From assembly GCA_003660865.1 (NCBI GenBank), contig QMVA01000006.1:1-18931 (forward strand): DNA of 18,931 nt, read 5' to 3'. Positions within the stretch are counted from its first letter, which is position 1. Each line of letters starts with the position of its first letter. A program made the translations under genes and the position numbers. The notes beneath the pieces were generated by a model that was not told the DNA's origin, ran no database searches, and saw only the letters and a program-made list of their open reading frames with translations. Positions 1-7,411 of this stretch are shown here, in pieces. The DNA comes from Candidatus Nanohalarchaeota archaeon (lineage in GTDB: Archaea; EX4484-52; B79-G9).

Positions 1-125
1 AAGGCCTTGCAGAAGAAGCGCCAGAGGTCTACAAAGACATAGATGAAGTAGTAAAAGTAAGCCACGAACTGGGCATAGGAAACCCCGTGGCAAAAGTAAA
101 ACCCCTTGGCGTAATAAAAGGATGA
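1..125 (+). CDS. rtcB: RtcB RNA ligase, C-terminal fragment (5' end outside window)
   Basis: The reading frame from base 3 gives about 40 residues ending in the typical RtcB C-terminus: PEVYKDIDEVV, then VSHELGIGNPVAKVKPLGVIKG split around the SHELGIG motif, and a TGA stop at 123-125. RtcB is the GTP- and Mn-dependent RNA ligase that joins 2',3'-cyclic phosphate and 5'-OH ends, in archaea chiefly during tRNA splicing. Only the tail is visible, so the active-site Cys and His residues cannot be checked. It precedes the ribosomal cluster on the same strand, but a promoter about 95 bp downstream separates the two. Confidence 0.9.
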   Translation, partial: GLAEEAPEVYKDIDEVVKVSHELGIGNPVAKVKPLGVIKG

Positions 126-211
126 CTTTACCCGAGAATATCCCAAAACAACCCTTACCATTAATCAAACATCCCTTATTCACATACCACCCAACAAAAT
201 TCCAAAACACC

Positions 212-230
212 CACAAAAACCTTTATAAAT
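212..230 (+). promoter_or_regulatory. BRE/TATA promoter of the ribosomal protein cluster
   Basis: TTTATAAAT (222-230) preceded by the A-rich stretch CCACAAAAAC (211-220) fits an archaeal TATA box with a BRE. By the usual archaeal spacing, transcription would start about 25 nt downstream, near 247-257. The same arrangement (CACAAAAC then TTTATAAAA) lies before eL34, which supports both. No better TATA candidate lies nearer to uL3. Confidence 0.65.
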
Positions 231-249
231 CTAATGCCCCATAAAGAGA

Positions 250-536
250 GATATTGCCAATTCCTACCGCAAACATCACCCATAAATTGGCATAAACATT
301 GCTAAGAGTTCTAATTTTCAAAAAAAAAGAGAACCAGCAAAACCTCACAGAACCTGTAAGGTTTTAAAAAATTAAATATCAAAATCCATTGTCTTAAAAG
401 ATAACCGGATTCTGCAACAAACCACACAATACAGCAATTACTACAGCAAAAGACACAAACCATACACATCAAAGGCTGTACAAAAAAAAGGCGCCACTAA
501 GCAACCCTGCTCATGCGCCGCACAAGGTGTAAAAAA
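250..536 (+). promoter_or_regulatory. Long structured 5' leader upstream of uL3
   Basis: No gene is visible between the promoter and uL3. Three stem-loops can be read. (1) TGCCAATT at 255-262 pairs with AATTGGCA at 285-292: 8 bp, 22-nt loop, close to the inferred mRNA 5' end. (2) AAAACCT at 339-345 pairs with AGGTTTT at 359-365: 7 bp, 13-nt loop. (3) GGCGC at 490-494 pairs with GCGCC at 515-519, and inside it AGCA (500-503) pairs with TGCT (508-511) around loop ACCC; this one ends 4 nt before the uL3 ribosome-binding site at 524-529. A leader of about 285 nt is long for an archaeon and suggests control of uL3 translation, for example feedback by a ribosomal protein. That role is inference. 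Confidence 0.5.
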
Positions 537-1499
537 ATGGCAACAATACGTCATCCAAGACGAGGCTCAATGGCCTACGCTCCGCGAAAACGCGCAAAAC
601 GAATATACCCCAGGGTAAAGACAACACCCGCAAAAACAGGTGAACCAAAACCCACAGGCTTCGCAGGCTACAAAGTAGGCATGACCCAAATTACAATGAT
701 TGATGACCGCAAAGAAAGCCCCACTCACAATCAGGAAATCGTAATACCCGTAACAGTTCTCGAAACACCGCCACTCAAAGTAGCAGCCATAAGAGCATAC
801 ACAGACACTCCTTACGGTCAAAAAGTCCTAAAAGAAATATGGCAGGACAAACCCGACAAAGAACTCGACCGAAAAATAGATATCCAAAAAAAGAAACACA
901 AACAAGACGCACTCGACAAACTCGAGAACATCTCAAAATACACTCTCATAGTACACACAACACCAAAAATCGCAGGGCTAAGCAAAAAAAAGCCAGAACT
1001 GTTTGAAATAGGCATAAACGGAAACTTGAAAGACACACTCAAATACGCAAAAGAAATACTCGGAAAAAACATAACCGCAAAAGACGTATTCAAAGACGGC
1101 GAACTCACAGACACAATCGCAATAACCAAAGGTTATGGCTTCCAGGGCTCAGTAAAACGATTCGGCGTAAAACTCCTTGCCAAAAAATCCCAGAAAGTCA
1201 TAAGAAAAGCAGGCAATCTCGGCCCATGGCACCCCCACAAAACAAGAAGAACCGTACCACAGATGGGGCAGATGGGCTTCCACAAAAGAACCCAGTTCAA
1301 CCAGCGCATCCTGAAAATAAGCGACGACGCAAAAGACATAAACAAAGACGGCTGGAAAAACTACGGGCTCATAAAAACAAACTACATACTAATAAAAGGC
1401 TCAATACAAGGTCCGGCAAAACGCCTGATTCGCCTAAGACCAGCATCAAGACCAAAAAACAGCCCAAGCGAACCAGAAGTCACAAGCATAATACTATAA
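537..1499 (+). CDS. rpl3: Large subunit ribosomal protein uL3 (L3)
   Basis: 320 residues, the normal archaeal length. The N-terminus MATIRHPRRGSMAYAPRKRAK is close to the archaeal L3 consensus, and the core signatures are present: KGYGFQGSVKRFG (about 198-210), GNLGPWHP (226-233) and PQMGQMGFHKRT (241-252), the last near the peptidyl transferase centre in known ribosomes. uL3 binds 23S rRNA early in assembly. I chose ATG 537 because it follows AAGGTG (524-529) at normal distance and because archaeal homologues begin here. An in-frame ATG at 513 would add MRRTRCKK, but it has no ribosome-binding site and lies in a hairpin. First gene of the cluster; uL4 follows after 10 nt. Confidence 0.97.
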   Translation: MATIRHPRRGSMAYAPRKRAKRIYPRVKTTPAKTGEPKPTGFAGYKVGMTQITMIDDRKESPTHNQEIVIPVTVLETPPLKVAAIRAYTDTPYGQKVLKEIWQDKPDKELDRKIDIQKKKHKQDALDKLENISKYTLIVHTTPKIAGLSKKKPELFEIGINGNLKDTLKYAKEILGKNITAKDVFKDGELTDTIAITKGYGFQGSVKRFGVKLLAKKSQKVIRKAGNLGPWHPHKTRRTVPQMGQMGFHKRTQFNQRILKISDDAKDINKDGWKNYGLIKTNYILIKGSIQGPAKRLIRLRPASRPKNSPSEPEVTSIIL

Positions 1500-1509
1500 G
1501 TGATACGCT

Positions 1510-2316
1510 ATGAAAACACAAATCCTCTCACTTGACGGCAAACCATCAGGAACAATAGAACTCCCGCCGCAGTTCAGTGAAGAACACAGACCGGACATAA
1601 TAAAAAGAGCATTTTACTCAATCCAGAACAACAAAAGACAACCATATGGCACAGACCCACTGGCAGGCCTCAAAACCTCAGCACAATTCATCGGCAGAAG
1701 AAGAGCATACGGCTCACACCAGAACCGCGCAATGCACAGGACAAAAAGAATCAGAAGCGGCTCCGGATACCTGACCGGCAGAGCAAGAGAAGTACCACAA
1801 GCAGTAAAAGGCCGAAGAGCCCACCCCCCAAAAGCAGAAAAGAACTGGACACAAAAAATAAACAGCAAAGAACGCCTCCTCGCTATCCGGTCAGGCATAA
1901 CCGCAACAGCAGACGCAGATCTCGTCAAAAAAAGAAACCACCAGATCAACAACATAAAACTCCCGATAATAATCGACGACAAAATCAACACATTAAAAAA
2001 GACAAAAGACGTAAAAGACATACTCGAAAAAATCGGTCTTAAACCAGAACTTGAACGCACAGAACAAAAAAAGATCCGCGCAGGCGTCGGTAAAACCCGC
2101 ACAAGAAAATACAAAAAAAAGGTCGGTCCCCTAATAGTCACATCAGGTGAAACAACCCTCAAAAACACAGCAAAAAACATACCCGGCATAAACATAGCAT
2201 CGGTAAACACACTCAACGCAGAACTGCTCGCACCAGGCGCAGAACCAGGCCGCCTGACAATCTGGACAAAATCCGCAATAGAAACACTAAAAAAAGAAAA
2301 ACTATACTTACAATAG
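1510..2316 (+). CDS. rpl4: Large subunit ribosomal protein uL4 (L4/L1e)
   Basis: 268 residues, usual archaeal length. Binds 23S rRNA and lines the peptide exit tunnel. The long basic loop that reaches into the tunnel is visible at about 40-110, with RRRAYGSHQNRAMHRTKR and SGSGYLTGRAREVPQAVKGRR-like stretches. The second half has the archaeal pattern GVGKTRTRKYKKKVGPLIV. ATG 1510 follows GTGAT (1500-1504) with 5 nt between; the 10-nt intergenic gap holds little besides this site. In bacteria L4 also represses its own S10 operon; nothing here shows whether that is true in this archaeon. Confidence 0.97.
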   Translation: MKTQILSLDGKPSGTIELPPQFSEEHRPDIIKRAFYSIQNNKRQPYGTDPLAGLKTSAQFIGRRRAYGSHQNRAMHRTKRIRSGSGYLTGRAREVPQAVKGRRAHPPKAEKNWTQKINSKERLLAIRSGITATADADLVKKRNHQINNIKLPIIIDDKINTLKKTKDVKDILEKIGLKPELERTEQKKIRAGVGKTRTRKYKKKVGPLIVTSGETTLKNTAKNIPGINIASVNTLNAELLAPGAEPGRLTIWTKSAIETLKKEKLYLQ

Positions 2317-2326
2317 ATGATAAAAA

Positions 2327-2791
2327 ATGACAGACAAAAAAGAACCCGAATCTGTAAAAAAAGAACAGGACAAAGAACCAAAAACTGAAACCACAACATC
2401 ATCTGAAGAAAAACATGCAGAAACACCCCAAACCACAAAAGACAAAGAACCAGAGAAAACCAAAAAAGAAAAGTCAGCCAAAGCAAAAGAAAAAAAACAA
2501 GAACCAAAACAAGCCCAAAAAGAAACACCCAAAGGCAACTGGGACCTCCTGAAATTCCCCCACCTCAGCGAAAAATCAATCGCAAACATCGAACTCCAGA
2601 ATAAAATAGTATTCATAGTAAAATCATCATCAAAAAGAACAGAAATAAAAAAAGCAGTCGAAACAATGTTCGACGTAAAAGTAGAAAAAGTTAACATGCT
2701 AACAACCACAAAAGGCCACAAAAAAGCACTGGTGAGACTAAAGCCAGACTACTCAGCCCTTGACATCGCAACAAGATTAGGTATGATGTAA
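2327..2791 (+). CDS. rpl23: Large subunit ribosomal protein uL23 with long charged N-terminal extension
   Basis: 154 residues, about twice the usual 80-86 of archaeal uL23. The conserved domain starts near W72 (DLLKFPHLSEKS) and runs to the end (RTEIKKAVETMFDVKVEKVN, KKALVRLKP). uL23 sits at the rim of the peptide exit tunnel and docks SRP and the Sec translocon. Residues 1-70 are almost only K, E, T, Q, P, D, S and A, with no predicted fold by eye. ATG 2327 follows GATGAT (2316-2321), whose first base is the last base of the uL4 stop codon. A shorter protein starting at the core is unlikely: there is no Met between residue 1 and the core. Confidence 0.95.
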   Translation: MTDKKEPESVKKEQDKEPKTETTTSSEEKHAETPQTTKDKEPEKTKKEKSAKAKEKKQEPKQAQKETPKGNWDLLKFPHLSEKSIANIELQNKIVFIVKSSSKRTEIKKAVETMFDVKVEKVNMLTTTKGHKKALVRLKPDYSALDIATRLGMM

Positions 2792-2818
2792 TAACAATAA
2801 CAACATATAGTGATAAAA

Positions 2819-3523
2819 ATGGGAAAACGAATAATCGCCCAAAGAAGAGGAAGAGGCTCAACCCTATACAGAGCAAACAGCCATCGCTATCTTACTCAGG
2901 TAAAATACGACAATAAAATAAACACAAACACACAAGCCACAATAACAGACATACTAAACGACCCTGGAAGAAACGCACCGGTCGCAAAAATAAAATTCAA
3001 AGACAACACAACCACACACACACTAATCTCCGAATGCTCTAAAACAAAAGACACAATATCCATCGGCAAAGACGCAAAAATAGAACTAGGCAACATTTTA
3101 CCCATCGGAAAAATTCCCGAAGGAACACCAATATTCAACATAGAAACAAGACCCAACGACGGCGGAAAACTCGTCCGCTCAAGCGGCACCTACGCAACAA
3201 TCTCATCACATGACACAAGCAAAACAGTAATAAAGCTACCCTCAAAACAATTCAAAGCACTCAACCCCAACTGCAGAGCAACAATAGGCATAACCGCAGG
3301 CGGAGAACTAAAATCAAAACCATACCTCAAAGCAGGCACAAAATGGCACACCATGCACAAAAGAGGTAAACTCTACCCAAGAACCTCTGCAAGAGCAATG
3401 AACGCAGTTGACCACAAATTCGGTGGCTCAAACTTAGGCGTCACAAAAACAGTATCACGCAACGCACCACCGGGTCGTAAAGTAGGTACAATCGCCTCAA
3501 AACGCACAGGCAAGAAAAGATAA
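2819..3523 (+). CDS. rpl2: Large subunit ribosomal protein uL2 (L2/L8e)
   Basis: 234 residues, normal for Archaea. uL2 binds 23S rRNA near the peptidyl transferase centre and is needed for subunit joining. Visible signatures: MGKRIIAQRRGRGS at the N-terminus, MNAVDH (194-199, with the conserved Asp-His), and SRNAPPGRKVG followed by IASKRTG near the end. After VDH the usual Pro-His/Phe-Gly-Gly-Gly is KFGGS, a departure from consensus. The GTG at 2810, 9 nt upstream in frame, belongs to the GTGAT ribosome-binding motif (2810-2814), so ATG 2819 is the start; homologues also begin MGKR. Confidence 0.96.
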   Translation: MGKRIIAQRRGRGSTLYRANSHRYLTQVKYDNKINTNTQATITDILNDPGRNAPVAKIKFKDNTTTHTLISECSKTKDTISIGKDAKIELGNILPIGKIPEGTPIFNIETRPNDGGKLVRSSGTYATISSHDTSKTVIKLPSKQFKALNPNCRATIGITAGGELKSKPYLKAGTKWHTMHKRGKLYPRTSARAMNAVDHKFGGSNLGVTKTVSRNAPPGRKVGTIASKRTGKKR

Positions 3524-3541
3524 AAAAATTAAGGTGTAAAA

Positions 3542-3961
3542 ATGGCAAAAAGAAAACACAAAACCACGGCACATGAAATCAAGGAATTCAAATTCAGGGG
3601 ACTCACATTTGAACAGGTCACCGCACTAGAACTCAATGAATTCATAAAACTCATCCCTTCCCGCGAAAGAAGATCAATAAAACGCGGCTTCACAGAAATA
3701 GAAAAAAAACTCATAAAAAAAGCAACTAAATCAAAACCAAATGACTTCATAAAAACGCACGCACGCGATATGATAATCCTACCTGAATTTGTAGGTAAAA
3801 GATTTGGCATCCACAACGGCAAAGAATTTGTTGCCGTAGACATCTCAGAAGAGATGCTCGGTCACCGTCTCGGCGAATTCGCACAGACAAGAAAATCCGT
3901 AAAACACACAGGACCAGGCATGGGAGCAACAAGATCAAGCAAATTCGTACCACTCAAATAA
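3542..3961 (+). CDS. rps19: Small subunit ribosomal protein uS19 (S19/S15e)
   Basis: 139 residues, archaeal type. Signatures: LIPSRERRSIKRGF in the first half, THARDMIILPEFVGKRFGIHNGKEFV (split around DMIILPE), then GHRLGEFAQTRK and GATRSSKFVPLK at the C-terminus. uS19 lies in the head of the small subunit beside uS13. ATG 3542 follows AAGGTG (3531-3536) with 5 nt of A-rich spacer; the same AAGGTGTA motif precedes uL3 and uS8. uL22 follows after 15 nt. Confidence 0.97.
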   Translation: MAKRKHKTTAHEIKEFKFRGLTFEQVTALELNEFIKLIPSRERRSIKRGFTEIEKKLIKKATKSKPNDFIKTHARDMIILPEFVGKRFGIHNGKEFVAVDISEEMLGHRLGEFAQTRKSVKHTGPGMGATRSSKFVPLK

Positions 3962-3976
3962 TAAAAGTGACATAAT

Positions 3977-4417
3977 ATGTACCCCCTAAAAACCGACCCG
4001 AAAAAACAAGCTAAAGTGTGTGCAAGACACCAGCGCATCTCAAAAAAGCACACAACTGAAATCGGTCGCTTCATAAAAGGCATGAAAGTCGAAAGCGCAA
4101 AAACATACCTCAATCAGGTACTAAAGAAAAAAAAAGCAATCCCCTACACAAAATACAACACAAACCTCGGTCACAAAAGAGGCATGGGTCCGGGCAGATA
4201 TCCCTTACTCGCCACAAAAAAAATGCTTGAACTCTTAAACAGCGCCCAGAAAAATGCAGAATACATCGGCCTTGACACAAAAGCCCTTATTATCACAAAC
4301 GTCTGGGCAGCAAAAGGCAGTTCATACCAACGCCCCCGCCGCACACGATTCAGCGGTCAGGAAATAAAAAGTACAAACATCTCACTAATAGTAGAAGAAG
4401 GTAAACCGCATGATTGA
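3977..4417 (+). CDS. rpl22: Large subunit ribosomal protein uL22 (L22/L17e)
   Basis: 146 residues, the archaeal size. uL22 binds all 23S domains and its beta hairpin lines the exit tunnel. Visible: CARHQRISKKHTTEIGRFIKG (helical start), the archaeal KRGMGPGRYP segment around 68-78, and the basic hairpin SSYQRPRRTRFSG (about 115-127). ATG 3977 follows GTGAC (3967-3971). The 3' end overlaps uS3 by 8 nt (4410-4417), so the two are probably translationally coupled. Confidence 0.96.
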   Translation: MYPLKTDPKKQAKVCARHQRISKKHTTEIGRFIKGMKVESAKTYLNQVLKKKKAIPYTKYNTNLGHKRGMGPGRYPLLATKKMLELLNSAQKNAEYIGLDTKALIITNVWAAKGSSYQRPRRTRFSGQEIKSTNISLIVEEGKPHD

Positions 4418-5336
4418 GCGCAAATTCATAGAAAAAGGCATCCAGAAATCAGAACTGGAAAAATACCTGAACAAAACACTCGAAAGAGCAGACTACAGCC
4501 ACTCAGACATCAAAAGAACACCCCTCAACACAAGAATCGTAATCTATGCAGGTAGACCAGGCGTAGTCATAGGTCACGCCGGAACAAAAATCAACGAAAT
4601 GACAAACGACCTCAAACACAAATTCAACATAGACAATCCGCAAATAGAAGTCAAATCAGTCGCGAACCCTGCACTTGACGCAAAAGTAGTCGCAAAACAA
4701 ATCACATCAAGCCTTGAACGCGGCACAAAGCACAGGCAAATCGTCAACATCATGCTCAAAAAAATAATAGAAGCCGGTGCAATCGGCGCAGAAATCACCG
4801 TCTCCGGAAAAATAACTGGCTCACGATCGCGCACAGAAAAATTCATGCGCGGCTACCTCAAGAAATGCGGTAACACCGCAGACGTCCACACCCAGACTGA
4901 AATGGAAAGAGCAGTATTAAAAGCAGGTACAATAGGCGTCAAAGTCAAACTAATGAGCACAATGCCCTCCGTCCTCTCAATAGAAAAAAGAATCCTTGAA
5001 ACAGCAAAAGAAAAAGAAGATGAAGAAAAAGACAAAAAAGCAGAAACAGAAAAAGAAAATAAAGACAACCAAAAAACAGAACCAAAACAAGACAAAAAAC
5101 AAAAAAAAGAAGATGCGAAACCAGAACCCACAAAAGAAAAAAAAGAAAAGCCAAAAGCTAAAGAACCTGAACCAAAAAAAGAAGAAGCAAAACCAGAACC
5201 AAAAAAAAACGGACCGAAAGAAGAACAGACCAAAAAACAAGAAACCGAAAAGAAAGACGAAACCAAAAACGAAACACCTGCAAAAAAAGAAGAAAATAAA
5301 AAAACAGCACCCAAAAAAGAAGAACCAAAAAAATAA
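4410..5336 (+). CDS. rps3: Small subunit ribosomal protein uS3 with about 110-residue charged C-terminal tail
   Basis: 308 residues; archaeal uS3 is usually near 210-240. The KH domain is clear, with GRPGVVIGHAG at 48-58 (GxxG loop 55-58), and the C-terminal S3 domain follows (GAEITVSGKITGSRSRTEKF, about 126-145; VKVKLMSTMPS, 177-187). uS3 forms part of the mRNA entry channel. From about residue 199 to 308 the chain is nearly all K, E, P, T, Q, D and N, with repeated PEPKKE and PKKEE motifs and no visible fold. ATG 4410 lies inside uL22 and is preceded by GAAGGT, so it is likely coupled. The core is certain; the function of the tail is unknown. Confidence 0.96.
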   Translation: MIERKFIEKGIQKSELEKYLNKTLERADYSHSDIKRTPLNTRIVIYAGRPGVVIGHAGTKINEMTNDLKHKFNIDNPQIEVKSVANPALDAKVVAKQITSSLERGTKHRQIVNIMLKKIIEAGAIGAEITVSGKITGSRSRTEKFMRGYLKKCGNTADVHTQTEMERAVLKAGTIGVKVKLMSTMPSVLSIEKRILETAKEKEDEEKDKKAETEKENKDNQKTEPKQDKKQKKEDAKPEPTKEKKEKPKAKEPEPKKEEAKPEPKKNGPKEEQTKKQETEKKDETKNETPAKKEENKKTAPKKEEPKK

Positions 5337-5355
5337 ATAATATTCACGTGATATC

Positions 5356-5589
5356 ATGGCAATAATCCGCTTCAAGGCAATGAAAAACCTGAAACAAAAA
5401 GACCTTGAAAAAAAAGAAGAAGATCTCCGCCTTGAACTTGCCAAAGAAAAAGGCAAGATACACATCGGAAGCGTCCCCGAAAACACAGGGAGACTAAAAC
5501 AGATAAAAAAAACCCTCGCAAGAATACTAACACTAAAAAATCAGAACAAACCAAAAACAGGAAAAAAGAAAAAAGGAGTGACGAAATAA
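5356..5589 (+). CDS. rpl29: Large subunit ribosomal protein uL29 (L29/L35e)
   Basis: 77 residues, two-helix protein of the exit-tunnel rim beside uL23. The helical hairpin motif LEKKEEDLRLELAKEKGK (about 15-32) and the second helix RLKQIKKTLARILTL match the family; the tail KPKTGKKKKGVTK is basic. ATG 5356 follows GTGAT (5348-5352) with 3 nt. A later ATG at 5380 is possible, but archaeal homologues carry the MAIIR-type start. The stop codon directly abuts the aIF1 start codon. Confidence 0.93.
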   Translation: MAIIRFKAMKNLKQKDLEKKEEDLRLELAKEKGKIHIGSVPENTGRLKQIKKTLARILTLKNQNKPKTGKKKKGVTK

Positions 5590-5892
5590 ATGCAAGATAC
5601 GTGCCCTAAATGCGGGTTGCCAAGAGAGCTATGCGTGTGTGAAACCATCTCAAAAGAAGCACAGAAAATAAAAGTATACACAATAAAAAAGCGATTCGGA
5701 AAACTATCAACAGTCATCCGGGGCTTAGACGAAAAAACCATTGACCTGAGAAAACTAACAACAACACTAAAATCACACCTTGCATGTGGCGGAACATCAA
5801 AAGACGGGAAAATCGAGCTACAAGGCAATCACATATCAAAGGTCAAAGAACTATTGATCAAAGAAGGTTTCAGCGAATCCATGATTGAATAA
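5590..5892 (+). CDS. sui1: Translation initiation factor aIF1 (SUI1 family)
   Basis: 100 residues, full length. The N-terminus has a metal-knuckle pattern CPKCG and CVC (C5, C8, C15, C17), seen in many archaeal SUI1 proteins; the SUI1 fold follows with GKLSTVIRGLD, LKSHLACGGTSKDGKIELQG and KELLIKEGF. aIF1 binds the small subunit and secures correct start-codon choice. It begins on the base after the uL29 stop (TAA then ATG), with GGAGTGAC at 5575-5582 as a strong ribosome-binding site inside the end of uL29. The SUI1-Rpp29 pair at this place is standard in euryarchaeal clusters. Confidence 0.96.
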   Translation: MQDTCPKCGLPRELCVCETISKEAQKIKVYTIKKRFGKLSTVIRGLDEKTIDLRKLTTTLKSHLACGGTSKDGKIELQGNHISKVKELLIKEGFSESMIE

Positions 5893-5903
5893 AAACCCTC
5901 AAG

Positions 5904-6206
5904 ATGAGAACTGTGCCCGCAAATCCAAAAAACATCACAAGACACGAACTAATCAACTTGGAAGCAAAAATATTGACATCCAAAGACTTAAATATGCTTC
6001 ATCTGACAGGCACAATAATCAACGAAACACAAAAGACACTAACCATAAAAACCAAAAAAAAAGCAATAATAACCGCAAAAAAAGACAATACATACAAAAT
6101 AACACTCAAAGACAAAACACAAGTAAAAATCAACGGCAAACTCCTATACGGACGTCCCGAAGACAGAATAAAGAAAAAAACAAAAAACAAATGGAAATTG
6201 GTGTAA
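5904..6206 (+). CDS. rnp1: Ribonuclease P protein component 1 (Rpp29/Pop4)
   Basis: 100 residues. Signatures of the Sm-like Rpp29 fold: HELINLEAKI (14-23), LTGTIINETQKTLTIKT and the C-terminal LLYGRPEDRIKKK. It binds the RNase P RNA with Rpp21 and helps 5' maturation of tRNA. ATG 5904 has no clear ribosome-binding site (only CCTCAAG before it); the 11-nt gap to aIF1 suggests coupling by re-initiation. A longer overlapping frame starting at 5885 is a shadow with no family resemblance. Confidence 0.93.
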   Translation: MRTVPANPKNITRHELINLEAKILTSKDLNMLHLTGTIINETQKTLTIKTKKKAIITAKKDNTYKITLKDKTQVKINGKLLYGRPEDRIKKKTKNKWKLV

Positions 6207-6210
6207 AAAC

Positions 6211-6540
6211 ATGAAAATAAAAAACATCGGAATCCCAACAAAAAACAAGCCAAAAGAAGAATGCAGCGACAAAAACTGCCCCTTTCACGGCAGCCTCAAA
6301 GTAAGAGGAAGAACGTTCTTGGGCACAATAATATCAGAAAAAATGGACTCAAGCGTCATAGTAAGCTGGTCATACACAACATCCCTCCCTAAATACGAAC
6401 GCTTGATGCGCAACAACTCAAAGATAGCAGCGCACATTCCGCCATGCATCCATGCAAAAAAAGGCGACAAAGTACTAATCTCAGAATGCAGACCCTTAAG
6501 CAAAAAAAAATCATTCGTAGTCATCGAAAAAACAGAATAA
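6211..6540 (+). CDS. rps17: Small subunit ribosomal protein uS17 (S17/S11e)
   Basis: 109 residues, archaeal length. OB-fold protein that binds 16S rRNA early. The archaeal N-terminus with CSDKNCPFHG (C18, C23) is present, then GRTFLGTIISEKMDSSVIV, KYERLMRNNSKIAAHIPPC and KGDKVLISECRPLSKKKSFVV, all family signatures. The ribosome-binding site TTGGTGT (6198-6204) overlaps the stop codon of rnp1. ATG 6211 is the only sensible start. Confidence 0.97.
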   Translation: MKIKNIGIPTKNKPKEECSDKNCPFHGSLKVRGRTFLGTIISEKMDSSVIVSWSYTTSLPKYERLMRNNSKIAAHIPPCIHAKKGDKVLISECRPLSKKKSFVVIEKTE

Positions 6541-6553
6541 TCCAGTGATAACA

Positions 6554-6952
6554 ATGAAAGCAATATCAACCAAAACCACAAAAGGCATCAGGATCGGCAC
6601 ACGCCTTAAATGCATCGACAACACAGGCGCAAAAGAACTCGAAGTGATATCCGTCAGGGGCTTCAAAGGCACACGCCGCAGAACCCCACAGGCTGGCATC
6701 GGTCAGGTAGTAATATGCGCAGTCAAAAAAGGCAACCAGAAAATAATGCACGAAACAGTCAAAGCAGCAATCGTACGCCAAAAAATGCCATACCGCCGCC
6801 CGAACGGCACCCACATCAAATTTAACGACAACGCAGCAATACTCCTCGACGACAAACTTGACCCCCGCGGCAAAGACATCAAAGGCGTCGTAGCAAAAGA
6901 AGCAGTCGAGCGATTCACAACAATCGGGAAAATCTCAAAAATAATAATCTAA
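6554..6952 (+). CDS. rpl14: Large subunit ribosomal protein uL14 (L14/L23e)
   Basis: 132 residues, the standard archaeal length. Beta-barrel protein at the subunit interface that contacts 16S rRNA (bridge B8). Signatures: GTRLKCIDNTGAKELEVISV (16-35 region), AVKKGNQKIMHETVKAAIVRQK split around the conserved Lys, and RRPNGTHIKFNDNAAILLD. The GTG at 6545 is in frame but is the GTGAT ribosome-binding motif (6545-6549); ATG 6554 gives the normal length. Confidence 0.97.
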   Translation: MKAISTKTTKGIRIGTRLKCIDNTGAKELEVISVRGFKGTRRRTPQAGIGQVVICAVKKGNQKIMHETVKAAIVRQKMPYRRPNGTHIKFNDNAAILLDDKLDPRGKDIKGVVAKEAVERFTTIGKISKIII

Positions 6953-6962
6953 CGTGACAACA

Positions 6963-7409
6963 ATGAAAGCCAAATACTCAACCGCATGGAAAAACAGCAC
7001 AAAGCCAAACAAACAGCGAAAATACGCACACAACGCACCGCTACACATCAAAAACAAATTCCTGTCATGCAGCATAACAAAATCCCTAAAAAATGAACAC
7101 AACACAAAACACATAAGAGTAAAAACAAAAGACACAGTCAAAATCCTACGCGGCGAACACAGAGGCAAAACAGGCGAGATAACAAAAGTCAACGTAAAAA
7201 ACGCAACAGTACACATAAAAAACATAACAAGAAAAAAAGTAAACGGTCAGGACGCGCACATCCCCATAAAACCATCCAACATCCAGATAATAGAACTTGA
7301 CCTAAAAGACGAAAAACGCCTCAAATCCTTGAGAAAGAAAAACGAACAAAAAAAGACAACTGAAAAACCAAAGAAAGAAAAAAACAAAATTGAAACAAAA
7401 AAAGAATAA
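6963..7409 (+). CDS. rpl24: Large subunit ribosomal protein uL24 with short charged C-terminal tail
   Basis: 148 residues, somewhat longer than the usual archaeal 115-125. The archaeal N-terminus (KPNKQRKYAHNAPLH) and the KOW motif (VKTKDTVKILRGEHRGKTGEI, about 53-73, RG-HRGK-G core) are clear. It initiates 50S assembly and sits at the exit-tunnel rim. Residues about 125-148 are K/E/T-rich (KKTTEKPKKEKNKIETKKE). Starts at ATG 6963 after GTGAC (6954-6958); the in-frame GTG 6954 is part of that site. A 122-nt structured gap follows. Confidence 0.96.
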   Translation: MKAKYSTAWKNSTKPNKQRKYAHNAPLHIKNKFLSCSITKSLKNEHNTKHIRVKTKDTVKILRGEHRGKTGEITKVNVKNATVHIKNITRKKVNGQDAHIPIKPSNIQIIELDLKDEKRLKSLRKKNEQKKTTEKPKKEKNKIETKKE

Positions 7410-7411
7410 TT

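Noticed and set aside
126..512. tRNA, C/D-box RNA or CRISPR in the gap after rtcB
   Set aside because: No cloverleaf, no box C/D pair at proper spacing and no repeats at regular distance were seen.
1122..1136. Perfect palindrome ATAACC-AAA-GGTTAT
   Set aside because: It lies in uL3 and encodes the conserved ITKGYG segment, so coding constraint explains it.
1614..2721. Long open frames on the minus strand opposite uL4 and uL23 (up to about 300 codons)
   Set aside because: They are shadows of A-rich genes: the translations are runs of F, L, S and V with no family signature, and many other genes here have similar antisense frames.
4996..5340. Lys-rich 114-codon frame within the uS3 tail
   Set aside because: It only mirrors the low-complexity AAAGAA-type DNA in another frame.
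5885..6214. Frame overlapping rnp1 (109 codons)
   Set aside because: Composition is N/K/R/Q-rich with no motif, while the 5904 frame is a clear Rpp29.
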